Origin: Bacteroidales bacterium UBA2861
GTDB taxonomy: Bacteria; Bacteroidota; Bacteroidia; Bacteroidales; UBA932
Assembly (NCBI GenBank): GCA_002350615.1
Contig: DEFD01000028.1
Coordinates: 218,731 to 282,730, forward strand
DNA: 64,000 nucleotides
Reading direction: 5' to 3'
Shown: positions 25,569 through 34,673 of the stretch, piece after piece
Position numbering within the stretch: position 1 is the first letter of the stretch
Layout of the letters: every line of letters starts with the position of its first letter
Notes under the pieces: generated by a model
The model's input: the letters and a program-made list of their open reading frames with translations, nothing else
The model's database searches: none
What the model was told of the DNA's origin: nothing
Position numbers and translations under genes: made by a program

Positions 25569-26375
25569 CTATGCAACGGTACAGATTATTACCGCCAGGC
25601 CGACTATTGCACAGTAAAGCGCGAACCAGCCGAGCCGGGCCTTCTTCACAAGCGCGATCATCACCTTGCATGCGAAAAGGCCGGAAACAAAAGCCGCCAC
25701 AAAGCCTGTTGCCAGCGGCAGGATCCCTACTGACGAACTTGCCATATCCCCTCCTACCACATCCAGGAACGCTTCTCCGAGAATCGGGACGAGTACCATC
25801 AGGAAGGAAAACTGTGCAACAACCTCACGCTTCACGCCGCACAAGAGCCCGGTTGAGATGGTGGTGCCGCTACGGGAAAGCCCTGGAATAACCGCAAAAG
25901 CCTGTCCCACACCTATCACGATGGCCTGCCAGAACGATATTCCGTTCCTCGCCTCCGCATCGCCGGAAGGGCCGCGCTTGCCGGCCATATCCGAGAAGAA
26001 GAGCAGCAGGGACGTCACAAGCAAGGCCACGCCCACGACGAGCATGGAAGAGAACAGCGCCTCGACGTAGTCTTTGAAGAAAACGCCCACCACGAATACC
26101 GGAATCATCGACACGGCAATCTTGAGGATGTAGTCCGTCTCGTCATTGTATTTGAACTTGAAAAGGCCGCACAGCAGCTTCCAGATCTGTTTGCGGAACA
26201 CTATGATGGTGCTGAGCACGGTGGCGGCATGCACGGTGACTTCGAAAACAAGGTCGCCGGACGCCTCCACTCCAAGCAGTTCCCTCCCTATCGTCAGGTG
26301 TCCGCTGCTGCTCACCGGCAGGAACTCGGTAAGCCCCTGCACCAAACCCAGGATCAATGCTTCCAGCCAGCTCAT
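25569..26375 (-). CDS. uppP: Undecaprenyl-diphosphatase
   Basis: Inner-membrane enzyme recycling undecaprenyl diphosphate to the monophosphate carrier for peptidoglycan and other polymers; overexpression gives bacitracin resistance in known homologues. At 268 aa it has the two family motifs: GLVQGLTEFLPVSSSGHL near the N-terminus and VIPGLSRSGTTISTGL in the second half. Its start overlaps the DUF3098 stop by 4 bases (ATGA), indicating translational coupling. Confidence 0.95.
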   Translation of the reverse strand: MSWLEALILGLVQGLTEFLPVSSSGHLTIGRELLGVEASGDLVFEVTVHAATVLSTIIVFRKQIWKLLCGLFKFKYNDETDYILKIAVSMIPVFVVGVFFKDYVEALFSSMLVVGVALLVTSLLLFFSDMAGKRGPSGDAEARNGISFWQAIVIGVGQAFAVIPGLSRSGTTISTGLLCGVKREVVAQFSFLMVLVPILGEAFLDVVGGDMASSSVGILPLATGFVAAFVSGLFACKVMIALVKKARLGWFALYCAIVGLAVIICTVA

Positions 26376-26617
26376 TTCTCCTGCCCTTCCTTACGCATTA
26401 TGGCAACTATCTCGATCACCACTCCCGCCACAATGACAATCGGAGCGGCTACCAGACGCCGGAAATCGAACATGTCGTAATTGAACACCTGGGGGTCCTT
26501 TACGCCGCCGCCCATCATGAGGATGAATCCGGCCGCCATCACAATTATGCCCGCCAGCATCAGCTTCAGGCCCCGAGGGGTAATGGCGAAATTATCTTTA
26601 TTCTCTTTCTTTTCCAT
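26372..26617 (-). CDS. DUF3098 family small membrane protein
   Basis: An 81-aa protein with two hydrophobic segments (around residues 17-35 and 53-72) separated by a short loop ending FDFRRLVAAPIVI. This matches the DUF3098 family, found in Bacteroidetes next to ftsX and uppP. The function is unknown. The ATG at 26617 is used; a TTG two codons upstream is unlikely. It is embedded between ftsX (2-base gap) and uppP (4-base overlap). Confidence 0.85.
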   Translation of the reverse strand: MEKKENKDNFAITPRGLKLMLAGIIVMAAGFILMMGGGVKDPQVFNYDMFDFRRLVAAPIVIVAGVVIEIVAIMRKEGQEK

Positions 26618-26619
26618 AA

Positions 26620-27501
26620 TCAATAATATAAGTCGTCCTTTTTGGACCTGTAAATCTTGCCTACCACCCTCCAGCTGCTGAGCATGCAGATGAACATACC
26701 CACAAGTATCACGACTACGGCCACCGCCGACAGTAGCACGGGGTCATAGAACACGTTGAACAGCTGAGGGAAGGAACGGTAAAGGGCGTAGAGTCCCCCG
26801 GCAAGGGTTCCCACCGCAATCAGCGAAGCCACAAAGCCCTGCAGGAGCGCCCGGCCGAGGAAGGGCCGCATAATGAATCCTCGGGACGCCCCGACGAGAC
26901 GCATGGTATGGATGGTGAAGCGCCTTGCATATATCCCCAGCCGCACGGTGTTGCCGATGAGCACGAATGAAATGAAAAGCATTACGGCTATCAGCAGCGC
27001 AAGCGCGATGGAGATGCGCGAAATATTTGCATTCAGCATTTCGACAATGGACTGGCGGCTCTGCACTTCGTCCACCAGCGGCGAATCCGCAAGCCTGTCA
27101 CGCACCAGCGCAAGGCTGTCGGCGGACACATATTCCACTTTCAGTCCGACATCCACCGAAACCGGAACCGGCGTGGTCTCGAAAACGTTCAGGAAGTCCT
27201 CTCCAAGCATCTCCTTGAGTTCCTTGGTTCCCTGTTCCCTGGAAACGAGCGAGGTCCTGCGCACGAAAGGCAGGGAATCGATTCCCGCTCGATAGGCTTC
27301 CGCTTCGGCATCCGACACTTCCGGCAACAGGATCACAGACAGCTGCACGCTTTCCTTGAAATAATCTCCCGCCTTGCGGGCATTCACCAGGAGCAGGCAT
27401 GCCAGTCCCACCAGTATCAGCACCAGGCTGATGCTTATCACCGAGGAAAGCCACGCTCCGGCCAGCCTGCGGCGTATTGTTTTCTTCTCCGTCGAGGACA
27501 T
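26620..27501 (-). CDS. ftsX: Cell division protein FtsX
   Basis: Integral membrane partner of FtsE that activates peptidoglycan hydrolases at the septum. From the ATG at 27501 (MSSTEKKTIRRRLAGAWLSS) it is 293 aa. One membrane helix lies near residues 20-43, then a periplasmic domain (SVQLSVILLPEVSDAEAEAY), then three C-terminal helices with MRLVGASRGFIMRPF, the permease-like FtsX signature. The frame stays open upstream for 82 codons, but that stretch is the promoter repeat and the Rhs remnant, not protein. The promoter at 27508-27539 is a duplicate of the Rhs promoter. Confidence 0.93.
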   Translation of the reverse strand: MSSTEKKTIRRRLAGAWLSSVISISLVLILVGLACLLLVNARKAGDYFKESVQLSVILLPEVSDAEAEAYRAGIDSLPFVRRTSLVSREQGTKELKEMLGEDFLNVFETTPVPVSVDVGLKVEYVSADSLALVRDRLADSPLVDEVQSRQSIVEMLNANISRISIALALLIAVMLFISFVLIGNTVRLGIYARRFTIHTMRLVGASRGFIMRPFLGRALLQGFVASLIAVGTLAGGLYALYRSFPQLFNVFYDPVLLSAVAVVVILVGMFICMLSSWRVVGKIYRSKKDDLYY

Positions 27502-27506
27502 AACCC

Positions 27507-27549
27507 ACAAAAATAAAAACATTCGGTCAAAATCGCAAAAGGGATTGGT
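27507..27549. repeat. 43-bp direct repeat, copy 1 (ftsX side)
   Basis: The segment from ACAAAAATAAAAACATTCGG at the left to GCAAAAGGGATTGGT at the right recurs at 34674-34717, identical apart from one extra G in the second copy's G run. The two copies bracket the whole Rhs locus. Each contains the same minus-strand promoter. Confidence 0.95.
27508..27539 (-). promoter_or_regulatory. ftsX: ftsX promoter inside the direct repeat
   Basis: On the minus strand TTTG (27536-27539), 20 bases, then TATTTTTG (27508-27515): an exact fit to the Bacteroidetes -33/-7 promoter with ideal spacing. The predicted transcript starts about 3 bases before the ftsX ATG. Confidence 0.75.
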
Positions 27550-27563
27550 GAGCCCGATACGCA

Positions 27564-27690
27564 TCAATAACTTTTTGCATACACATACAGGAGGAAGCGG
27601 CCGAGCAGCGGGTCGTACAGGCGGGCATTGGCATTGTAGATGCCGAACCAGGGAAGGTACTCGTGCCCGACGAAGCCTTCGAAGTGTAAT
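27564..27690 (-). pseudogene. Orphan Rhs core fragment
   Basis: The minus strand encodes GFVGHEYLPWFGIYNANARL, then YDPLLGRFL, the Rhs core just before the cleavage and tip region, ending after a few unrelated residues at a TGA (27564). At the DNA level 27591-27677 matches 29223-29309 in the large Rhs gene with about 6 mismatches in 87. The part upstream of the match (27691-27863) is not Rhs-like and the downstream tip is missing. It resembles the displaced 3' ends seen at rhs loci. Confidence 0.85.
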
Positions 27691-27910
27691 ACGTAAGTTG
27701 TTGAATATGTGGAAGTTGCTGAAAGACGATGCGGCAAAACGGAGCATCGATTTTCAACAACTGCCAGATTATCAATCAGTTGGCAAAAACGCCCTTCTAC
27801 CAGGCTGCCAGCGTTATGAAACATCAGCTGGAGGGACAATATGAAAAGAAGGGCTCTTGTCATTCGTTATGGTAAAATGTCTCCGGACCGCAGTGTTATT
27901 GAAACATTAC
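27691..27910. other. Degenerate intergenic stretch between Rhs remnant and lipoprotein
   Basis: I see no intact gene here. Short open frames exist on both strands (for example 27841-27921 plus, 26 codons), but none has a recognisable motif. The stretch is probably the residue of an older Rhs tip, immunity gene or insertion. Confidence 0.4.
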
Positions 27911-28387
27911 TTAGTATATGACAGAAATACCAAGTTCTTTGTAATAATCAGGATTGTATATTGTTTTAAATCCGTTGAACGGTTGTGGAAACTTAATTCT
28001 TATCGTAGTTGGTAAATATGTTATCCGTGCGATTGTTGCTTTATTAATTGTTGTATCCGGTAATTGTTTATAATACCAAGGTAACTTTACCAATCTTGCG
28101 TCCAAACAATATATGTGGGCGGAATCTTTAACGATATCTTTTAGACCATGCTTGTATTGATAATCCAATGTAACTACATTGTTTGCTCTGCATAAAACCG
28201 TTTTACTCCCAGGTGTAATTATTTCATCGGTAGTAGTAACGTCGGCAATAAAGTAAATAGGAATATTTGTTTTGTTATTAAATTCAACAAAACTCTTCTT
28301 CTCGACCGGAAGGATGTCTATCAATTGATCACATGAAGCCACAAATAGGAGCAAAAATACTTTTGATAATAGGTTTTTTAATTTCAT
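27911..28387 (-). CDS. Small lipoprotein, candidate immunity protein for the Rhs toxin
   Basis: A 158-aa protein with a lipoprotein signal (MKLKNLLSKVFLLLFVASC, Cys as the acylation site). I do not recognise the mature domain, which is rich in beta-prone and aromatic residues. Its start lies 59 bases inside the 3' end of the large Rhs gene in another frame, so the two are probably co-translated. Position directly after a polymorphic toxin tip, low GC and small size are the usual marks of an immunity gene. A lipid anchor would place it in the envelope, fitting a toxin acting outside the cytoplasm. The immunity role is inferred from context only. Confidence 0.6.
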   Translation of the reverse strand: MKLKNLLSKVFLLLFVASCDQLIDILPVEKKSFVEFNNKTNIPIYFIADVTTTDEIITPGSKTVLCRANNVVTLDYQYKHGLKDIVKDSAHIYCLDARLVKLPWYYKQLPDTTINKATIARITYLPTTIRIKFPQPFNGFKTIYNPDYYKELGISVIY

Positions 28388-31300
28388 CATCTAAATCGTT
28401 AAAAATAGCAAAAGGATTATAGTAGTAGAATGTTAATTTGTCATAATAATCGAGCCCATTCTTTTCTCTTGGATAGTCCAATTCGTTTTTATCCCATGTG
28501 TTAACAAACTGATATGATCTATTTTTAAAATAAGTATAAGACAGTTGATTCGCCCACACTTCATACCACTCATTGTCGTGATTATGACCATTCTTGCCAT
28601 TTAGAGCAGCGCCAACGATACTAGGAATTGCCACAATCGGTAAATATAGAGGTCCAATAATCCTTGACTGAATCGTATGTCCATACTCATGAATCAACAT
28701 CATATCATCTTTATTAGGCAATATCTTTTGCGCTGCGATGTATGGGCCCATTGTCATCCCCCATTTTGAATTGCCCCTATACCTCGAAACCAGCGTAGAG
28801 CCCTTATAATAGTCTACTTCCATGTCTCCCACATAGAAATTATTGTAGTAGTGCGCTATATTGCGCCCCATTACCATATTTTCTGGGCCATACAGAAACC
28901 TTAATCCGAATTGTGCAAGTTTTCCCGCTATAGTTCTGCTTCGGTCAACCTGAAACACTCCTTTATCAATTTCAAATGCATTGGAAACAGTTTTTCTGAA
29001 ATCTTTCCAAATATACTTGTCTCGGTGTCTATTGTTATTTTGGAATAAGTGATTAAATGCAGATCTGCCAATTGCTATATGAAGTTGAACCAACGTCGTT
29101 ATTATCGTCCCCAAAAAGAGCTCTCCATTCCGATCCGTGTACTTAAGCGGATTGTTGAGGCACCAAGCGTAGCGGTTGAAGTTTATGCTGAAGTCCGGGG
29201 CCTGGACGTAAGGGTCGGGGCTGAGGAAGCGGCCGAGCAGCGGGTCGTACAGGCGGGCGTTCGCGTTGTAGATGCCGAACCATGGAACGTACTCGTGCCC
29301 GCCGAAGCCGCGCCCCAGACTCGTGGGACTTGCGTATGCCGACGACAGGCTCCTGTCCTCAGCATCGCAGGTACGCCCCCACGCATCGTACGCGGCGGCG
29401 GTGGAAGAGTCAGAGCCTTCACCCTCGTCCACGACCTCCCGGACGCTGCCTAGATAGTCCCGCCAGATGGTCCTGACGGTTGTCCCGTCCGGAGTGCCGT
29501 CTCCGGTGATCGCGAGGGGAGCGCTGTAATAATCGCCGCCGAGGTACAGGGTGGGGACATCTCCCCAAATCCTTGGCCGTATAAGCGTCCTGTTAACCTC
29601 AAGGCATCCGCCGTAATACAAACGTCGGAAATTGCTCACATGGTGAATGTCGGTCATTGTAGTCGCGACCCTTTCCCCATTGCAGCCATACGATATCGAT
29701 AATGTCCAGACATCGTCCTCGATCCTCCTTGGCTTGCCATTGACATTATAACTGACAGTCAGGTTCCTCTGCAGCGTGGTGTCAACGGCAGTGTATGCGT
29801 TAAGTGTATATGGATGCTGCGCATCCGTGTACTGCATGGATGCGGCATCCTCTATCTGAACGGCGTTGGAATATCCGTCGTAGTCAGCCGTGCCGCCTTG
29901 CCCCACAGGGGAACTGACGTCACGCAGCCGCCCGAGGCTGTCGTAGGTGAATGTTTCCGTAAAGGGAGGGAGGGGCATCCTGGAGAACCGGCGCTGCGAG
30001 AGGTTCCCGGTCTGGGCGTCGAACTCGTAGTGCTCCGTTCTCCCGGGACCGATGCTCCGGCTTGCAGGAAGCCCGTACTGCGTATAGGTGTAAGTCCTTG
30101 TGACTCCGGCTACGTCCACCGATGTCGGCTGCCCGAACTCGTTCTCCGCGAGAAGCTGCTTCACCGTCACTGTCCTTCCGGCCCCCGCCGCAGCACTGTC
30201 CGGCAGGAATGCCTCCGTCTTTATGTTGTGGCCGTAAGCGTAGCTGTAACTCTCCGTCACCGGGACGGCGAGATGGCTGGACGTGTAGGACTTGCCTGTC
30301 AGCTGCCCTAAACTGTCATAGGCGTATGCCCTCGTGAGACTGTCCGTGGCGGCGTGGCGCTCGGTCTCCGAGGCGACACGGTCGAAGGCGTCGTAGGTGT
30401 ATTCAATGGAGGAGCCGCCCGTGGAGGAGAGGCAGAGAAGAAGGCCGTAGGCGTCGTAGGAGTATGTAGTGGTGTCCTCTCCTATCTTCTCCACCCGCAT
30501 CAACCGGCCGTACCTGTCGGAAGTGCTTATCGTCGTGCCGTAGACGTTTGTCGTCGTGGTGACGCTGCTCCCGTCGGCGTTCCAGCTCGTGCTGTCCGTC
30601 TGCAGCCCCAGGCTCGGGTCGTCGATGCTGCAGCGCTCCCCGAAAGCATTGTAGCCGAAGGTTGTTGTCACTCCTCCGTGGACACTTATCGAGGAAGGGT
30701 TGCCGTCGGGGCGGTAGGAGTATATGATGTCCCCTCCGGCATCATGCACGAGCACCGTGCGCCCGAGGGCATCGGTGGTCTTCGTCGAGGCTATGCCGTC
30801 GCGCACCGTGGTAACACTGTTCTGGTTGTAGGTTGTCGTAGAAGTCCTTCCGGAGGCTTCGGAGACTGCCGTGTTCCTTTCATAGACATCACAGCTGTAG
30901 CTGTTCCAGAGAAGTGAAGCGGTGCCCGCCGTGTCCGCCGGGGCATATCCCAGGTAGGGAAGGCTCACCCTCGAGAGCAGTCCCCGGCTGTCGTACTCCC
31001 TGCGGACGCACCGCCACTGCCCGTCGAAGCGCCGGTCCGCGGACAGGACCTCCCTCCCGAGGGCATCGAAATATGATGCCGCTTCCGCGCCGGACGATGA
31101 GGTGCTGAGCGTCTTGTACAGGCCGGGCTCCGAAGACGTGCACCATTCGGTAGAAGATGCGCCCCAGCTGCCGTCCGGGTTGTCAGTCCTTGCAAGCGCT
31201 CCCCAGATGTCATATGTGTAAACCGTACTGCGCCCCTTTGCATCCGTCACCTGCGCAGGTTTGCCGAAGACATTGTATCCGGAATACGTGGTGGTAAGAC

Positions 31301-34300
31301 CGAGTGGATCCGTCTCGCCGAGCAGGTGCCGGCCGGAGGCGTCGTAGCTATAGGACGTTTCCAGGAAGGCCCCGGTGCCGTGGGTGGAGACGCGCTTTCG
31401 CGTCACGTTGCCGAAGGCGTCATACTCGATGCGGGTATCGGTGAGCGTGCGCAGGCTGTCCGCCGTGCCGGCGGCTCTCCAGGCGAAGTCCCTCGTCCGT
31501 ACGGGACGGAAGGATGCGTCAAGCGTGCTCTCGCTCCGCTTCTGCCAGCCCTCCCGCGTGAGGGTGCTTGAGGTTGCGGCCCCGAGGACATAGTGTCCCG
31601 AGGAAGAGGTGAAATTGTTCGCGTAGCTGACGCTCAGCATCTCCGTCTTCACGTCGCCTGCCACGGTGGACCGTGTGGTTACGGTAGTCGTCGGGTTGTC
31701 ATACTGGTCGTAAGCATAAGCCTGCAGCACGTCCAGCCCGGCGAGACGGTCGGAAGTCAGCGAAGAGACCAGACGGGGGCGGGCCTTGCCGTAGGTGGTG
31801 TGAAGCACCTCCCAGCTGTTGCGGGCGAAGGTCACCGTGTCGGTCTTCGCGGACTCGCGTGCCTGCATTACCGAATTGACCACGCCGAAGAGCTCGGGAT
31901 CGTATTCCGTCCTTGTGTAGGGACGTGTTTCCACGGGGCCGTGGAAGACATGGTCGTCCGTGGCGGAGAAGCCGCAGAAGCCCAGGCCTTCGCGGTTCCA
32001 GCTTGCATTATGATACACCCGCTGACGGGAGTCAAGAATTGTGACATCCTCAGCTTCGGGGTCGCTGCAGTCAAACAAGGTTCTTTCGCTGAGCAGGCGC
32101 ACGGGCGCCCACATCTTTGCGTAACCGCCCTGGATATCGGGAGTGTAGGTCCCGTCATTGTAATATACCCACCCTGTCGGATCTCCCATCTCCTGATACT
32201 CATTCATCCTTCCGCGGGAGTAACTGTCCACCGCATAGTTCAAAGAACGTTTTGTAGGGCTGGTCCCAACGCCATTGAATATGCGGACGTAGGCATTGTC
32301 AACACAGATGAGGGATGCTATGCCCCCTACGCTGGCAACATTCTGCGGAACGATACTGCGGGAGGTGGCGTCCAGAGCAGCAGTAACAGGCAGCGGAGTC
32401 GAAGAGAAACCGTCCGGAGTCCCTGGAAAGACCGATACGATGCCTTCCCGCGTCCTGACCATATCCGCAATCCCGTCCCTCGTGATATCCGTAAAAAAGA
32501 AACCGTCCTCACTGAAAAGAATACCGAAAAAGTCGCTGTACTTCAACCGTGTCGTCACTTCAAAGGTGTGGGGGATAAAGGTCTGCCCGTTCCCCGTGTA
32601 GAGCGTCCATTTCCTGCTGGCAGTTGAAGCCTTTTCCTCCAGTTGTGCAATGGGAGGAATGATGAAGTCCAGGTAACCGTCCCCGTTATGATCAATGTAG
32701 AACACCGGCCTGTCTTCGTCTTTGGTTATGGCTGAGGTCAAACCAGTAATTACCTTGACCTTGCTGAAGTGTCCTTCATTGTCACTGGCATACACGTCAG
32801 TATGGTCGCTGAAGGTGTGCAGTATCTCCTGCTTGCCGTCTCCGTCCAGATCCACGGCAATGACATTGTTGGGATACTTGGCAGAGGCATCCAGAATGAC
32901 CTCGTCACTGATTACCGTCCCCGATTCGAGATCTATGAGGGCGGACTGCTTGCTCTGACTTGCGTTGTATCTATTTTTCGAATACGATAATGCTAGCAGT
33001 TGGGCCTTGCCGTTGCCGAGGAAGTCCCCGAAGAAGAAAGCCCGCTGCGTGGGACTATACAGACTGGTCGTCTTTTTGCTGCCCTTTACCGTCACGGTAA
33101 AAGACCGGGACGACAAGCGCCAGGGATTATCTTCAAACTTAAAGACGGAGATTTCATAATCCGTGTAACCTGATCTCGCCGATGCGACGTTGACGCGAAC
33201 AAGCTCGTCATTGGCATCCCCATCGACATCCACCGCCTGCATTGCTTGAAAGTTGACTCCGGCAAAAATGCTGTCAAGGGGATGAAGGGGCACCCCGGTA
33301 CCTATCGACGGAACCACCAGGAATATCTGATTCTCATTGTATTCGCTTTCGTAGTCCCACTTGGTAGGGAGTCCCTTGAATGTCAGCTTATATGTTGAGT
33401 AAACAGGATAGATGACTATGCCGTCGTTGAAGGAGTTGGGGAGGAACTTTCCACGCAGATAGACGAATTGCTTTTTGTAATCGGAGTTGTCAAAATAGTG
33501 ATCCAAGAAAGTGCTCGCAGGATCCTGCGCAATTCCCTGCTGCTGATACAGGGACTCGTCATCACCATAGCTGAACAGCAGCGGATTGAGTGACGATCCT
33601 CCCCGGCTGCAGTCGATGCGGGTGAGCTGCCAGACATTGTCACGGAGAACGTGGGTGAGGCTGTAAGTGCAGATCAGCGAGTCCCCGTCATAGCTGGAGA
33701 TGCTTTTGAGCAGTACGTCACGTCGCGTTTCCGAGCCAGCAACATAGCGTTTTGGGACATCTGACCTTTCATTATCATAAGTAAAGACCAGTTTGCCTGG
33801 GCAGTTATTCTCTGATGTTCCGCCGTATCTGATTTCTCGTATTACCAAATTGTTGTAATATGAGGATCTGTAATAAAAAAAAGTTGATTTCCCGTTGATG
33901 TTTCTACTCTCAGTAACCGGGAACATCACTCTTTTTTGGGCAACTGCCAGACCGGAACCATATATAGACTCGCTCCCATTTGGGAAAAGAGCATTGAATT
34001 TGTCTATATCTTCCCCTGACATTACGCGTTTGACCATGATTCGCCCTTTTGCTGTCTGAAACTGATAACCCGGAAACGAGCCGGTATTCTCATTCTGTAC
34101 AAGAGGTTCAGCGTCGAGCGACCATATGGCCCCTTCTCTGTCTTGCCAGACAGCCGCGCGAGTTTCACCATCATGATACATGTCTTTGTTCCTGATAGTT
34201 ATGGCACTCAGGCCGCCTATCTCCCAGCCGAACCCGGCCACGCCATTGCCACCCTGGCTGTTGTAAACGAGGCTTATATTCGGCGCGAAATTGCAGTCGG

Positions 34301-34655
34301 ATGCAGTTGCTATCGGGACGGTATAAACAAGGGCGCCGGTGGGCGTTATCGTTTCCTGAAAGGGAATCTCCTTTACAGGGGCGCTTCCCGCAGCGGTTCG
34401 GCCGGCTTTCTTTCCAGTCTCCTGCCGCATCGCTTTCAGCCGCGCCAGCATGGACGCCTTTTTCTCTACTTCGCTCAATCTTTTTTTTGCATTCGGCTGC
34501 AATTGTGCTATCGCCACACCGTCTCCCTGCGATGCACGGTATCCGAGCACAAATGCTGTGTCAGGAACGGCCGGCATGCTGTCTGTATGATTGGACAGCA
34601 AGTTTGTGTTATGAAAAAAAATTCCCCCGGCAAAAAGCAATGCAATAATAGACAT
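28329..34655 (-). CDS. Giant SpvB/FG-GAP/Rhs polymorphic toxin with metallopeptidase-like tip
   Basis: A 2108-aa protein. A hydrophobic N-terminus (MSIIALLFAGGIFF) may be an export signal. Residues about 95-330 are SpvB/TcB-like (NISLVYNSQGGNGVAGFGWE). FG-GAP/VCBS-type repeats follow at about 478-730 (DVDGDANDELV, DLDGDGKQEIL, DHNGDGYLDF). YD/Rhs repeats run from about 1000 to 1780, and the Rhs core is at about 1785-1847 (YDPLLGRFLSPDPYV; NRYAWCLNNPLKYTDRNGE). The last 260 residues are the variable tip, with HEYGH (H1989, E1990, H1993) and EVWANQ (E2032), a likely zinc metallopeptidase site. The order matches a TcB-TcC fusion, whose shell encloses the cleaved tip in known Tc toxins. No TcA component or secretion system is in the window. 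The tip is AT-rich compared with the core. Confidence 0.88.
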   Translation of the reverse strand: MSIIALLFAGGIFFHNTNLLSNHTDSMPAVPDTAFVLGYRASQGDGVAIAQLQPNAKKRLSEVEKKASMLARLKAMRQETGKKAGRTAAGSAPVKEIPFQETITPTGALVYTVPIATASDCNFAPNISLVYNSQGGNGVAGFGWEIGGLSAITIRNKDMYHDGETRAAVWQDREGAIWSLDAEPLVQNENTGSFPGYQFQTAKGRIMVKRVMSGEDIDKFNALFPNGSESIYGSGLAVAQKRVMFPVTESRNINGKSTFFYYRSSYYNNLVIREIRYGGTSENNCPGKLVFTYDNERSDVPKRYVAGSETRRDVLLKSISSYDGDSLICTYSLTHVLRDNVWQLTRIDCSRGGSSLNPLLFSYGDDESLYQQQGIAQDPASTFLDHYFDNSDYKKQFVYLRGKFLPNSFNDGIVIYPVYSTYKLTFKGLPTKWDYESEYNENQIFLVVPSIGTGVPLHPLDSIFAGVNFQAMQAVDVDGDANDELVRVNVASARSGYTDYEISVFKFEDNPWRLSSRSFTVTVKGSKKTTSLYSPTQRAFFFGDFLGNGKAQLLALSYSKNRYNASQSKQSALIDLESGTVISDEVILDASAKYPNNVIAVDLDGDGKQEILHTFSDHTDVYASDNEGHFSKVKVITGLTSAITKDEDRPVFYIDHNGDGYLDFIIPPIAQLEEKASTASRKWTLYTGNGQTFIPHTFEVTTRLKYSDFFGILFSEDGFFFTDITRDGIADMVRTREGIVSVFPGTPDGFSSTPLPVTAALDATSRSIVPQNVASVGGIASLICVDNAYVRIFNGVGTSPTKRSLNYAVDSYSRGRMNEYQEMGDPTGWVYYNDGTYTPDIQGGYAKMWAPVRLLSERTLFDCSDPEAEDVTILDSRQRVYHNASWNREGLGFCGFSATDDHVFHGPVETRPYTRTEYDPELFGVVNSVMQARESAKTDTVTFARNSWEVLHTTYGKARPRLVSSLTSDRLAGLDVLQAYAYDQYDNPTTTVTTRSTVAGDVKTEMLSVSYANNFTSSSGHYVLGAATSSTLTREGWQKRSESTLDASFRPVRTRDFAWRAAGTADSLRTLTDTRIEYDAFGNVTRKRVSTHGTGAFLETSYSYDASGRHLLGETDPLGLTTTYSGYNVFGKPAQVTDAKGRSTVYTYDIWGALARTDNPDGSWGASSTEWCTSSEPGLYKTLSTSSSGAEAASYFDALGREVLSADRRFDGQWRCVRREYDSRGLLSRVSLPYLGYAPADTAGTASLLWNSYSCDVYERNTAVSEASGRTSTTTYNQNSVTTVRDGIASTKTTDALGRTVLVHDAGGDIIYSYRPDGNPSSISVHGGVTTTFGYNAFGERCSIDDPSLGLQTDSTSWNADGSSVTTTTNVYGTTISTSDRYGRLMRVEKIGEDTTTYSYDAYGLLLCLSSTGGSSIEYTYDAFDRVASETERHAATDSLTRAYAYDSLGQLTGKSYTSSHLAVPVTESYSYAYGHNIKTEAFLPDSAAAGAGRTVTVKQLLAENEFGQPTSVDVAGVTRTYTYTQYGLPASRSIGPGRTEHYEFDAQTGNLSQRRFSRMPLPPFTETFTYDSLGRLRDVSSPVGQGGTADYDGYSNAVQIEDAASMQYTDAQHPYTLNAYTAVDTTLQRNLTVSYNVNGKPRRIEDDVWTLSISYGCNGERVATTMTDIHHVSNFRRLYYGGCLEVNRTLIRPRIWGDVPTLYLGGDYYSAPLAITGDGTPDGTTVRTIWRDYLGSVREVVDEGEGSDSSTAAAYDAWGRTCDAEDRSLSSAYASPTSLGRGFGGHEYVPWFGIYNANARLYDPLLGRFLSPDPYVQAPDFSINFNRYAWCLNNPLKYTDRNGELFLGTIITTLVQLHIAIGRSAFNHLFQNNNRHRDKYIWKDFRKTVSNAFEIDKGVFQVDRSRTIAGKLAQFGLRFLYGPENMVMGRNIAHYYNNFYVGDMEVDYYKGSTLVSRYRGNSKWGMTMGPYIAAQKILPNKDDMMLIHEYGHTIQSRIIGPLYLPIVAIPSIVGAALNGKNGHNHDNEWYEVWANQLSYTYFKNRSYQFVNTWDKNELDYPREKNGLDYYDKLTFYYYNPFAIFNDLDDEIKKPIIKSIFAPICGFM

Positions 34656-34673
34656 AACCGTAATCGTTTTTTA

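Noticed and set aside
27502..27747. 82-codon N-terminal extension of ftsX
   Set aside because: It would translate the promoter repeat and part of the Rhs remnant; FtsX proteins begin at the MSSTEKK position.
27841..27921. 26-codon open frame (MKRRALVIRYGK...) in the Rhs remnant region
   Set aside because: Too short, no family match that I recognise, and it sits in decayed sequence.
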